Shown: positions 22,503 through 34,461 of the stretch, one piece after another
Layout: every line of letters begins with the position of its first letter
Numbering within the stretch: position 1 is the stretch's first letter
Assembly: GCF_000512565.2 (NCBI RefSeq)
Contig: NC_089307.1
Span: 1,550,001-1,614,000, forward strand
Direction of reading: 5' to 3'
Origin: Kwoniella dejecticola CBS 10117
Taxonomy: Eukaryota; Basidiomycota; Tremellomycetes; Tremellales; Cryptococcaceae
Length of the DNA stretch: 64,000 nucleotides
Notes under the pieces: generated by a model
Database searches by the model: none
Told to the model about the DNA's origin: nothing
Seen by the model: the letters and a program-made list of their open reading frames with translations, nothing else
Position numbers and translations under genes: made by a program

Positions 22503-25500
22503 TCATAATACACCTTGGCTATTTGTCGAATCAATCAAGGCGAGCATAATCAGCATTGGCAGCAGCAACAGGATCATATTCAGCCTCGCAACGTAGAAAC
22601 ATGTATGATGGAAAACATCGGACCCACCTGTAATATTGGAAAGTATCGTACAACCTCGTATAATTACTTCCTGTCGAGCTTACTATGAGTCGTTCCAGGT
22701 ACGTATCAACAGCCTGCGTCGTCAGGCCAAGTTGGAATCGTTCTTTCAGATGATTCGAGGTTTGTTCCCCAAACAAGATGAAGCAATCGAGTTTGGAGTC
22801 TGGTCCACAGATTAATTCAGCAAAAATCGTGCGTTTGCATGAAAAGTCAGAAACTCTGTATTCTGAACTTCTAGATTCATTCCGGACAGTGGATCACTCA
22901 CTCTTTTGCATCAGCTCGACGATCGCTACGAGGTCACACAATACCAACAAGCCATCAGCCCCATGACCTTTCAATAGGACATGGAAGTCTTGTTCAATCG
23001 CACGATACTCACTAATCAAACTATCGGAATGTTTACGCGCAGCTTCGAAACCCTCTTTGAAGAGTTTCTTGAAATACGCGTATCCCGGCGAATCCAATCC
23101 GCCCATGATATCGACGTATTCCTATATAACCCAAAATCGCAAATCGCGTCAGTGTCCTCATCCAAGCTATCTCTAATCTGCTCGTAATGGCACTCGTACT
23201 TATACTCGGGCGTCGGTGGGCAAGCGAGGTAGACTCACAAGTGGCATTTTGAACGGAGCAGCTTCGAAACCCATGTTCCCGGGAGAATTGGAAAGCATGA
23301 ATCCGAAATCAATATGTATCAGATGTCCATCGTGATCCACCAGGATATTCCCGTTATGTCGATCTTTGATCTGGAGTAGGTACGTGACGATAGAGTATCC
23401 AGCGAGGGAGCGGATGAAGTTCCGTTGCGCGCGAAGATACCTCCCCGAATCTGGTTTGCCGTATGTCTAGTTGATGACGGCGTGATGTCAGCACGAAAGG
23501 AGGACTTTTTCCTGATAGGGAAATTCATGAGACAAGCGTGAGACTTTGACTCCGACTCACATTGACATAATGGTCTTTCAGCGAGACATGACCTATCGGA
23601 CCACCTTCCGCCAGTCTCTTGGCATATTCTCCTTTCTTGATAGAATGCACCGACACTGCATCTGTTATCGTCTCTACCAGACCAGACGTTTCTCCAGTGA
23701 TGAGAATTCGGAAGCTGCAGATTCCATCGTATTCATCAACATCAGCTTGTCTGTTCAAACTCCGACTTGACTTTGGGAAATCAACAATAAGAGCTAGAAT
23801 AATCACTTACAACCGCACCCAACATTCACATTTCTCATCTTTCCAGATCCGGCTGAAACGCTCTATCAACTGCGTCGCCAATTGTTCCTGTCTCAAATCC
23901 GCTCCAGTCTTGACAATCACGGATATGACATCCCAATTGGCCAGATGACCCCACGGTGAACTAGCTCTTATCCGGCTCTTTTTCGCCGTCCACGATTCCT
24001 TAAAGACCGCTGCTGACGGATCAGCTTTGTTCAACTCTCTCCTTACAATCCCTTCATCTTCTGCCGTTTGTCCTTGTCCTTGACCGTTTTCATGAGAACC
24101 ATTGCCGTTACCGTTACCGTTAGAATCCGTAGCTGGTTGTTCAATCTCTACCCCTTCAGGACGATCCGTCATACGTGCTACTCTCTCTTCTTCTAACGCC
24201 ATCATCTCTTCCATGATCCTCTCTCGAATCGCAGCTGCTTGAGCAGCAGCAAGCTTCAATTTCCCTCCCGCCGCGGTGGCCACCTCGACTTTCGGTGGTT
24301 CCGCAGAGCCTGAACCAGAGCCGGAGGGGGTCTTCGTACCGGTTATCCAACCTGTTCCAGGGATCCAGGAGCTAGTGGTCGCGCTTTGTGGATTGGACGC
24401 TTCTTGCGTCGGAGGAACGAGCGAAGCATTGAGCTGAGCAAGCATTACAGCAGCAGTTCTCATCCTTTCGGAGTAGTCTTCCAGCGTTATTGTAGGTCTT
24501 TTGAGGGGTTCAGCATGGATACCCGGATGCGATGGAGGGAATAGTGGTGAAGGAGGCGCCGATCCACCGTTCGGCGATATGTCAATTTCGGCAGCGGGAC
24601 CAGGAGGTGCAGAGAGTAGATCTGGTGTTTTGGGCAATAACGATGGATTCGGGGAATTGAGGGCGAGGGTATTGCCGAAACTTGATCTTCGAGATGGTAA
24701 TTCGGACGGAGATCCTTTTTCCCAAGCTACCATATCCAGTTGCTTGTTCTTTGGAGCAGAGGGCAGAGGGACACTCTCGGATAGATCGGGTAAAGCATCG
24801 TGGACCGAAATTTTAGCTCCGTACAGCTGCTCCACCAGATCCATTTCTTCCATATCATCCGGTACGACGTCTTTCCTGTCGTCTTGTCGGAGTGGGGCGG
24901 GTTGATCCGGGTGCACTTGTTCAGGAGGTATGACATTGGGCATCGGAGAGCCAAAACCCCCGTCGTGTGCACCAAACGACATATCGGGTGTTCCAGGTAA
25001 ATTACTCGGGGTGTGATTCAACTTCCTCCGCTTCAAGTCCTCTTGTACAACGATCTTCCTCAACAGATCCCGGTTATCTCGTCTGGAAGGGTCGAAATCC
25101 AGGTCTCCCTCCAGAATCTCTACATGTATCAAGTAAGGCGCACGTTCCGCTGAATTCAACACGACTGAGTCTCCAGGCGATATACGAACGACTCTTGCGT
25201 GAGCTCGCGAGCGGACCCTGTCCCCGCCTGGACGCGATTTCAGAGGATGTCCAGCTGAAGTCTCGCCTCCTGACTCGTGGCCGTGATCAGCTGCGCACCA
25301 TAAGGGCATGCAGACCTACAGGGGAATATCAGCTACAACATCTGGCGGCTGGTCCAGAGACCACAAACGGGAGCTGACTTACTTCGGCAGGGAGATTATG
25401 GTTCAAACTCGTTAATTCTGCTCTCAGCGCACTGACTCTGGCCGGTTTAGGAATCACCAGAAGCCTATTACTGATATCCTCCAACAGCAGCAAGAAACGG

Positions 25501-26872
25501 ACTTCGCTCCTGCAATAATGGCTTCGAAGCAATTGCCGTTGCGCGTCTATACTATATGTCGACAGGATAGCTTCGGGAGGCGGAGGTCGATCGTGAGGGA
25601 ATAACCTATTTGAGCTGGCTGACCTGGACACAGGTAATTCCGGTACAGAATAGAAGGGTTGATGTGTCGATCTCGGCGGAGTGTGCGTTCGACTCGGTCC
25701 AGGTCGAGGTCCTGGTTGCGCCATTTGACCGAAAGGATCGGACCCTTTTCGAGGTCGACCAGTTGGAGGTGTTGAGGGATTTGGTGAGGGGGTCCTACTG
25801 GGAGGTGAGATGAGGTTGGGTGCGGTTGAAGCTGGATTCTGCAGATGAGCTACATTTTGGGGCAGGGGTGATGCACTTCGCTTGATGATCGGAGTTTGAG
25901 CCTGTGAAGGTACCGCTTCTTCGTCTGAGCCATCGTCTTCCGCTTCATGGTTTGACTTCTTCCACCTTGAAGGCGAAGAAAGATCTGCTCCGCCAGTTTG
26001 GTCAACTTCAGCCATTGTCCGTCCGGATCTAGCCCCAGGGAGATCGTCTCGAGGTCTTCGGCCCTGCGTGACCGCCCAATCTCCCGCAAGATCCACTAAT
26101 CCGGTTATACCGGGCGCGCTGGCTAACATCACACCCATACCGACTAGTGCGGGAGGTATATGGTTGTTGACTCGCGAAGGGGCGTTGAGCGTCTTCGTGT
26201 TAGCTTTGTCGATGAGGGACAAGCCTCGTGAGCTGGAGGAAGGGGACATAGAAGGTGATTGGGGAAGAGACCGATAAGGGGATCTCGAGGGTTCGGGCGG
26301 ATCACCAAAGATTATTTCGTGGCATTTGTGCAGAATCCGCTGACAGATCATAAACGGGGTAGGATTGATTATCCTAGATGGAGTCAGGTCACGCAGAGCA
26401 GCTTGCATGAACCAAAATGTCTGATTCCCGAGAACAGTCAGCGTCGGTCGCTTGGCATGAATGCGATGCGGAGGAGACGCACCAGCATGGCAGAGTGAGT
26501 GCTCTCTTCAGCCCGCGATAGAATGAATGACTCCAAGGCATTCGATTGCGTCGGGTAGGTCAGAAGCAGGTGACTATTCGGGAGATGATCTTTAGCGGAT
26601 TCCATTGTGTTTGAAGCGAAGAGTAGCGACGTACCATATCTGAGGCCAGTAGAATTCAACTTCCTCCGGAGGCATCTTCTTCATCCGCCAACATAAATAG
26701 TGTGATATGCCTATGTTATCGGGATAGGTCTTGAGGTATTGCATTGCTAGAGAGACGGAGAAGTAGGGAGAGAGGAATAGTCGAAGCCTGCACAAGTTTC
26801 GCTTGTCAGTCCGTCGTGTCATCAGAGAGAAGAGGATGATGATCATCATGCTCACAGTAAAGCGTGGGACAT
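22503..26872 (-). CDS. PIK1: phosphatidylinositol 4-kinase (PI4K beta / Pik1 type)
   Basis: Ten exons (26872-26856, 26787-26635, 26573-26483, 26420-25383, 25315-23811, 23714-23561, 23466-23239, 23121-22902, 22799-22628, 22518-22503) total 3594 nt, 1197 aa. The N-terminal lipid kinase unique region is present (MSHALLRLFLSPYFSVSLAM, then HYLCWRMKK and EEVEFYWPQICHLLLTYP). A long disordered middle with Ser/Pro and GNGNGNGN runs separates it from the kinase domain in exons 5-10: ISVIVKTGADLRQEQLATQL, the catalytic loop IKDRHNGNILVDHDGHLIHI and the DFG at HIDFGFMLSNSPGN. It ends SQGVL, as in Pik1 homologues, encoded by a 16-nt last coding exon. The enzyme makes PI4P at the Golgi, needed for secretion. 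The first coding exon is only 17 nt. Confidence is high for the kinase, moderate for terminal microexons. Confidence 0.93.
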
Positions 26873-27461
26873 GGCGGCGGAAGGGGGTGCCAGGCTGCAT
26901 CAAGCTTATCGAGAAAGGGTCGAGTAGCTAGAGAGTGTCGTCGGTCCTCGACCTTCGGATGGAGGACCAGAAGTTGCGATGCGAGTGCTTTCCTATCAAG
27001 AGCGTGCTGATCGTCTTCGCAGGATTCCAACCTGGACTGAGCCTTCTACTCTTCTGTGTGGATCCTGCTGGCTTCGGATACAGGTGCGCTTGTCTTATGT
27101 ATAGCTTTGTTCTGTGGTATATTATTGACGATTGGAGGAGTTACGAGTAAATGACGAGTAAATGATCTGATCTTGTTTGACGCGTGGAATCAGACTCAGG
27201 GCGAGGTCTCACTCAAAGTCACGAAAGAGCGGAGGAGTCCGAATATATGGATGCGCGTCGGCAATCAAAAGATAGTAGAGGAAAACATGCATATGACTGC
27301 TGCATACGACCACAGCTGGAATCGATCACATTCGTCAAATATACATATACATATATGATCAACTGAGGTCCCGCATACGCGGATCCTTGGCGGACGAAGA
27401 GGATGAAGGATATGGTCTGCATGCGAGATGAGATCAAGCAAACGTGATTCACATGATCTCA
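26873..27461. other. promoter of PIK1 and 3' flank of the upstream minus-strand gene
   Basis: 589 bp with only short, motif-free open frames. It must contain the PIK1 promoter and leader because the next gene upstream is also on the minus strand and ends at 27462. Confidence 0.45.
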
Positions 27462-28300
27462 TCACTTATTTCTGAGAGGATCAAGCTCATTCCCAATCTC
27501 ACCGCCGCTCTCATCTTCCAAATCACCAATATCGAATCTGTCTGTACGAGTATTCGTACTCGCAGCTTGATCTTCATCCGATTGATCACCTTCGATCGGA
27601 CTTTTGACTCTCCCTTGATTGGATCTCCTGCTTTTCCCTATACCTAACACCCTAGCCGCTTTACTGGGCATGGCGCGCGGTAGACTGGACAAGGGTAATG
27701 ATGAGGGGTTGGTGTCCGAGTATGCGATTGGTGAGGGTTGTTGTAGTTCCGGTATCTCTTGTAAGGCATGAGCAGGTAAAGAGTCTGTCGAAGCGTTATC
27801 ATGGGTGAACACTGTTGCAGGGGGCTATCAGAATCATCTGATCAGCTGTCCAACCCAGGTGGGAGTGGGACTGAGAGATGAATGGATTTACGCCATCTTC
27901 AGAAAGTCGAATTCCTGTTGACGTGCTTGTAGAAATCGGGAAGCTGAATGTCATCAATATTGCCTTGTTAACACGATTCTTGTATAGTAGCCTCTCTACC
28001 TTGTGCTCACTTCATGCGTAATAACCTTGACGACCTTCCTGCCTGCTGGACTCTGCGCCAGTAGATATAGCCTCCACAAGCAATCATGATCAAGAGCAAT
28101 GGGAAGAAATATGAGAACGGCGAAGGGGGAAGATCGTCCTCATCGCGGCGTAGCAAGACGGTCACGGTCATGACGCATTCTCTAGACCCAGACCCGTCGC
28201 GAGGAAAAGCAGCTGTTGATTGGATTTTAGCTTGACGCCGTCTTTCCAGATGTTGCATGAACACGCTCTGGAGTCTCCTTGATATATGATGCGGGGTCAA
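27462..28300 (-). CDS. small single-pass membrane protein, unknown function
   Basis: The upstream exon (start 28300, or 28171 if the internal Met is used) encodes a basic/acidic N-terminus, then FSYFFPLLLIMIACGGYIYW, one clear membrane helix, followed by positively charged residues (RRVQQAGRSSRLLRMK). A terminal exon (about 27828-27462) adds a soluble tail with Ser/Pro-rich and acidic segments ending NELDPLRNK. Between them a short exon around 27930-27890 may read RFLQARQQEFDFLKMA and joins in frame to the terminal exon, but its junction to the membrane exon is not resolved by consensus splice sites. Topology would be a single anchor with a cytosolic tail. No family recognised. It shares a promoter with the carrier gene. 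Confidence 0.5.
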
Positions 28301-28537
28301 TGCATGTATTTAGGGGTGATTTGTGCCACGTGCTTCAGTACGCGTAACAGATATCCGGATAATTACCTGGTCACCCTCAAATCGAATCCACTTACACTCG
28401 TAAAACTCCTTTATCTACTTCTCTCCTCCTCAATACCTTGTTACCACTTCATCCCCCGCTATTTGCGTATACTCGCCCTCACTACCTCGTCCGACTGGAC
28501 ACATTTAGTCAAGACGTACAGAATATCCATATAGGGC

Positions 28538-30517
28538 ATGGCGGCTGATAGGTTCGTACCTCCGCATGTTGTTGTCGTTATCTCCGGCATTTCCGGTAAG
28601 ATCGAGCGAGCGAGCGAGCGAGTATGCTGAAGTCGAAATGTGCCCTCTGACATAGCCGTCAGGCTCCTTATAATGGGCCATGGACTAAACGGGCTCGCGA
28701 GACCGACGAATGGCTGAAGCGTGAGTCGTCCTCTGTCCATATGGAGATCCTGCAATAGCACTGACAACAAACTCCTTCATGCAGAACACAAAGTCGTAAG
28801 TCAAGCCTTCCTAATGGATTGTAGAGAACAAAGGAACTTTCAATTGAGCTAAAACGGACTGGCTCAATGTACGGTCATAGGTCGTGTCTGCTACTACGGC
28901 GTCTCTGTTATCGACTTTCGCCGGATTCCCGCTAGACTCGCTCAAGTCTAGATTACAATCCAGCAGGGAGAATTTGTCGATACCTAGATTAGCTGCTGAG
29001 GTAGTCAAGGAAGAGGGTATAGGAGGGTGAGCTATTCCGCTGGCGCCAGAATTGTAGAATCGGCTGATGAAACTCATGTGCAGTCTATGGAGAGGATTTC
29101 CGTAAGCTCGCCTTGCACCTGAACCTCAAATCGCCGAGCTTATTGTCGTTACTGAGTATAGATTACCTCTGATAACGATATCCATCGTCCGGACCATATC
29201 TTTCACGATCTACACCTCGACCAAACGTATCCTGAACTCGATTCCCTCGACGTCGTCCTCACCCTCACCCAATAAGCCCCCGAATGGGGCGAGCGCGCCA
29301 TGGCTCGATCTGAAATTAGGCCTTTTCACCAGAGATAATGCCGCCGATATAGCCATCACCAGTTGGTTAGCAGGCGGTGCGAGTGGAGCGGTAGTCTGTA
29401 TAGGTAGTGCACCATTTGAGCTGGTCAAGGTGGGTCTCAAAACATCTTCTTTACCACGTCATCTGTTGATTGTGAGATATGCAAAGAGCTGAAGGGTGAT
29501 TACTGCAGGTCCGACGTCAACTGGAATACCAGATCTTCCGCGATTCTCATCCAGAGATATTCCGACCCAACGCTCCTCCAACAGCCGGCGCATCTCTACC
29601 TACAAATCCCACACCGGCACCTAAGGTCCCCGGATTCGTGCCTCCGACTACCATCCAAGCTGTCAAGCTCATCGTCAACTCCTCGGGGTATAGAGGACTA
29701 TACATAGGATGGAGACTGCACTTCATACGGGATACCCTGGGTACGGCGCTCTATTTTGCAGAATACGATGTAATGCGTTATTATCTCGGACGATCCAAAT
29801 CATCGATCTCGAATCATCGTCAAGATCTTCAAGGTCATGGTGAAATAGGCAGCGGTGCGACTAGCGAGATCCAAGGTGAAGTCCCTGCTTGGGCGAGGAA
29901 TATACTGCCCAAGGGTCTGATACCTTTCTTCTGCGGAAGTGTGGCGGGAGTGACCAGCTGGGCATTGATATATCCTGTTGATGTGAGTTGTCTTGTCTTT
30001 TCATCATGCCAATCGGTAACTGACTAAAGGCAAACCTCGCTGACATGGACGTCACCTTTCATACTATACAGGCCATCAAAGTGAGTTAGGTTTCAGCTTG
30101 ACACAATCAATCCGGCTTGGAGCGTTATCAATGTGTTTTTGGAAGACTGGCTGATGAGATTCTTCTCTGATGATAGACAAAAGCGCAACAAAGAGGCTTA
30201 TCAGGACTTGAACCTCGTACACCGCTATATCAACTCAAGAGATTAGTAAGAGGTACAGATAAAACGAATCCTAAACCTTGGTTGACGGGTATAGCTAGAT
30301 TATATAGAGGGTACGTCGCCCCTCTCGTATGAGCGGGATAATCAAATAAGCTGATGGCGAGCGCATTACGACTGCTAGGCTGGGCGTATCGATGATTCGG
30401 TCGATGCTCACTCACGGGTTATTATGGACGATAGTAGATGCGGCGGGCAGCTGGATCGAGACGAAACCGTTCGAAAGGCTAGCTCGCGGTGGTGGTCCCT
30501 CGAGCGAGCTGAAATAA
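28538..30517 (+). CDS. mitochondrial carrier family (SLC25) protein
   Basis: Three carrier repeats are evident with signatures FPLDSLKSR (about 28925), APFELVKVR (about 29415) and YPVDAIKTK (about 29970 joined to 30180), matching the Px(D/E)xx(K/R)x(K/R) motif of all six-helix mitochondrial carriers; RGLYIGWR and LYRGLGVSMIRS are the usual repeat-end motifs. At least seven exons are needed, with GTAAGT/GTGAGC donors. The first coding exons are uncertain: an ATG at 28538 is plausible but its frame does not join cleanly to the next exon reading QAPYNGPWTKRARETDEWLK. A long loop between repeats 2 and 3 (SKSSISNHRQDLQGHGEIGS) is an insertion relative to small carriers. Substrate cannot be told; inner mitochondrial membrane location is expected. 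Confidence 0.85.
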
Positions 30518-31688
30518 ATCCCATGCCATGTTGATCATCACATGGAGCATTACTCGTCTCCTCAAGTGGATTGTTCGCTGAGTTAGCATCTGGAGGACTT
30601 GTAGAAAACTTGGCGTCATGATCACGGAGAAAAGCTTGTGCACTTGACTTCCAGGCGGTCCAGGTGAGAAGAAACGCCAAAATCCTCTGATGGCCGCTTA
30701 GCAAGATATCTAACCGACCCTCATTCGAAAGCCGCAAAAATGGTGGAATAGAAGACCGATCGACACGCTCCACTCGACGCTATGAATGTTGCCCCAGTCG
30801 AAGTGTTCGGGCAGGATGATGTAGAAATGAAGATGAGGAGTCAGAGGTGCGGAACTGTGAGGGGACGGCAAGGAGGGAGCAGGGTTAATAGTGGGTAGTG
30901 GGTAGTGAGGCGAAAGGGGTAAGGAGGAGACGGGAGAAACGGAAGTCGGGCGGGCGGAAAGCGTTTCAAAGAAGTTCAAAGCGTGGACGGCAAGAAGGGT
31001 CAACAGGGCGTGACAAGGCGGAGCACGTTGCGCAAAGCGCAAAAAAAGAAGAATGCAAAGAAACCTCAAACGAATATCAAGATCAGATAGAAACGGAGAG
31101 CGCGCAGTAGATATGAGTCGGTCAAGGTCATGCGAGAAGATAAACTGAGAATGGCCAAAGCAAAGCAAAGCAAACGAGATGTACAGCACAAATTACGGAT
31201 AGCATAGCGCGCTATCATACACTTCAACATACCACATACATAATATTATACAGGAAATTTGGCATTTTCACATTTTGTAGCTCATGTAGCATATTAACGA
31301 TGATCTTTCACCATAGCATACAATGCACTTCGATACAATACAAATACAATGCATCAAATATACTTGATTTATATTGAGAGGATTACGAGCAATACAGTGC
31401 ATCCTCGCAACTACATGTGCCCCATGCGAAAGCCTTGAGGTATGGTATCAAGGCTCCTGCATCCGACCGTACTCTGAATTGCGTTTTAGGCATATGATAT
31501 GTCTACGTATAGGTATATGTATAGGCATGTATGCTTGCTGATTGATCCATCTAGATATGTATCTATGATTCCAGATGGAGATCAATAAACCTGTCCATCT
31601 CGAGACCGATACTTATGATATGATCATGATGTCGAGACCAACCCCGTCACGCCAGCAATAGAAGACAGATTACAAATCAAATTACAAA
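30518..31688. other. convergent interval between carrier and AFG1, no supported gene
   Basis: The interval is A/G-rich on the plus strand near 30880-31120. The minus strand carries two overlapping open frames (30408-30773, 121 codons, and 30710-31189, 159 codons) without recognisable domains. The second has hydrophobic and Ser/Pro-rich composition consistent with translation of a pyrimidine-rich strand. From 31200 the sequence becomes AT-rich with TATGTATAGG-like simple patterns. Confidence 0.4.
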
Positions 31689-33984
31689 TTACAGTTGTTG
31701 TTCTTGCCAAGTAGTATCGCTCCACTCTTTAGTACCCATCTGGTTGAGTCTACTTACACATCGGGCAAACGCGAATAGTTCTTCGTCCCCTGAAAACAAC
31801 GAGGAAGCTCCTATTTCGTTCGAAGATAGGCCTAGTTCTTCCATCACTGAGGAACGGAACAAAATTACAGAAATCCTCAAGTCAGCTTCGTCCATTGTCA
31901 CGATGTTAATCCCTGCCGTTTCCCTCCTCCCTCCCTCCTCCCTCCTCCCTCCCTCCCTCGCCGGCACTCAATCCAAACATACAGACCAGAGACTCGTCAC
32001 AGCAGATACCACACCAGTACCAAGAGTGAAAAACTCACCACTCTTCATGTGCTCATCCTCCGCTGCCGAGCCGTGTTTATCCGAGAACACTTGGAAAATA
32101 GGCACTTCGGACGAAATGAAGATCTTCGTTCGGTTCTCGTAGCATGCTAGAAGTCAATCAACTCATCAAGTCAGCTTCGCAAGGCTATATTACCACCTCG
32201 TCTCCCCAGTGACCGTAGAACGATTGATTCCTCTCTTTACTCTACGCTGCGTGAGGATGTACAGTATCAGACCCACCATCTATAAAAGTGATAAATCTCC
32301 TCGCTTGATCCCTCTCTCCCAGTCCCAATTTAGGTACATCCTCCACAAAGACCGTCCCGAACCTTCCGGTAATTTCCAAATAATCAGCCGAGCTCAGCGG
32401 CTTGTTACACAGATCGGCAAATCTGAACTTGGCTATTGATCCACTTGATTCAGGGACCGTCAGATTCCTCCCCCAGAGAGGTATCGTTTTACCATGCACG
32501 ACGTGGGTGGAGATCGGGTCGGTAGATGAGAGGGATTCGAACAGCTTGGTCATTTCTTGCTTGATCTCTGGGGTGAGAGGGGAATAGTATACTTTCGATA
32601 AAGCTCGTGGGATTTTCCGGTAATCTACAAAGTAATTCAGTATGAGTCAGCTCCAATAAATGTTGTACCTTGATGATGGACTGTAGGTAAGATCATTGGT
32701 CACTCACCGGTACCCGAGTCCAAATCGACGACTTCGAATTTGTCCTTGATCAGCTCGATAGCGGGTATGAAAGATTCCCTTTGAATCCCATTTAGATACA
32801 GTTCATCCGGATGTCGGCTGATGCAGACAACGCTTCTCAGCTCCTCGGGGTCAGACGACCGATATAGAGAGGACCCACTTCGAGGTCATCACGCATACAA
32901 CACCGTGAGACATCAGCCTTTCTAGCAGTTGCCGAAGCAGCATCGCCGTTACTATATCAGTCACCTAGACATAAATCCAGTCAGCGTTGGAATTCTTTCT
33001 GCGTCACAACATCCGCGCAGTCGACCACCTGACGGACCTGAAATTCATCAAAACAAAGAACCCTTCCTTTCTCAGCCAGCTGCCGAGCGACTTCCGGTAT
33101 AGCATCCTTATTCAGACCTTGCTTCAAATATTTGAGCGTTACTTCGTGCTGTTTTTGCAGGACATCCAGCATGAACGAGTGGAAATGTATTCTCGTGGAT
33201 CCGTATCCACCTTGAGTGGTAGATTTAAATTGAGGAGGTAATGTCGAATGAAATAGATCCATCAACATGGTTTTACCCGTTCCCACACTTCCATATAGAT
33301 ATAGACCCTTGGGTACGTTTTCTATAGATATTTTCGACGATGATGCGGATGAGGACGAACGACCGAAGAGTTTGGACAGCTACGTTCATGTCGACGTCGT
33401 CAGCGAGGGTCAATACAGCCTCAGATTATATGACACAGTTGATCCACAAAAGAATGACATGACAGCCCGAATGGGGTATTATACTCAGACACTCACAAAA
33501 CCACCTCCTGAGCTAGATTCCGGTTGATCACGAATAGGTCCAGGATCATAATGCTCTAGATCCTCCCACAACCTCTGTAGCCTGCCTATTATCACTTTCT
33601 GGCTTTCGTCCGCGCGCAGTACTTTATCCTGAACCAAGTGGGAATACCTCGTCATGGGGTCTGATTGCGTGGTACATTAGCCACTCTTTCATTCATTCGC
33701 CTTGCTTAGTACTTTCTTGAATAATTCGACATACCGGTGAAGGAAGCCTTTGCCTCGGCGGCATGTATTGACAGTGTAGGAGGCGGAGAGACATGCTGAT
33801 TGTTCCGGCCCGTCGTGGTATGTATTCTCTTTTCGAAATTGCGATATTCTGGGCGTCTCGAAGGTAGACTACGTCGAGCGTAATTACGCGATAAGGTCGC
33901 TACCAGTCTTGCTGGTCGAGGTAGCGCTGCTCGAGCGACAGCGATAGGGCGGGTTATCATTGTCGGTCGGCTACCAGAGAGCAC
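31689..33984 (-). CDS. AFG1: AFG1/LACE1-type mitochondrial AAA+ ATPase
   Basis: About eight exons. Start at 33984 or at the internal Met 33960; the N-terminus (ITRPIAVARAALPRPARLV...) is Arg/Ala-rich, like a mitochondrial presequence. After a YSHLVQDKVLRADESQK segment comes the ATPase core: Walker A GSVGTGKTMLMD, IHFHSFMLDVLQKQH, Walker B RVLCFDEFQ, then VTDIVTAMLLRQLLERLM, then SNRHPDELYLNGIQRESFIP and KPLSSADYLEITGRFGTVFV; all are AFG1 family motifs. The C-terminal exon encodes DEADLRISVILFRSSVMEEL. AFG1 helps clear mitochondrially encoded respiratory subunits at the inner membrane (family knowledge). A purine-rich (CTCCCTCC on plus strand) stretch at 31920-31965 sits in the last intron. 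Confidence 0.9.
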
Positions 33985-34461
33985 TGGATATCCAATCCTT
34001 CACTGCGAATGCTTCAGTAAGGTGCTGTCCTGAGATTTTGTAAATGTCAAATAGTCTTTTGATTGTTGGCCGAAAATACTCTACAAGATACAAGCATGTT
34101 AAGATATGGTGTTATCTTTAGTTGGCCGAATAAATCATCCATCACTCGCTCGGTAACCTAATGCCGATTCTGCCGGAATATCAAATGAGCGGACTAGTCC
34201 GCTTCTTCAGTTTGCAAAGTGCCACGTCTTGAATTGATTGCGTAATTCCGATCGAGAGCCACGTTAAATTGATTCCGATTTGATATATCGATGTAAACAA
34301 ACCAAGAAGCGCGACTGGCTTTACTATATTGTACCAAAATCAACATTACAGCTACTGACCGCACTTAAATCTCAGACAACTTAGTCTATCCATACATGCT
34401 TCGATCATAAGAAGCATTCATCCGACAAGAACAGTGACTACGAGGAATAAGATCGGTCAGG
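33985..34461. promoter_or_regulatory. divergent promoter, AFG1 / kinesin-5
   Basis: 477 bp between start codons, AT-richer than the flanking genes, with no supported ORF. It must contain both promoters. Confidence 0.5.

Noticed and set aside
22531..22776. PIK1 C-terminus read through to a stop near 22531
   Set aside because: Splicing from 22627 to 22519 gives the conserved SQGVL end; the read-through tail has no family support.
24156..24350. Open frames antisense to PIK1, API5-like and bZIP genes
   Set aside because: They are mirror frames of well-supported coding exons.
32520..32545. GGATTCGAAC, a possible tRNA B box on the minus strand
   Set aside because: It lies inside the AFG1 coding exon and has no tRNA fold.
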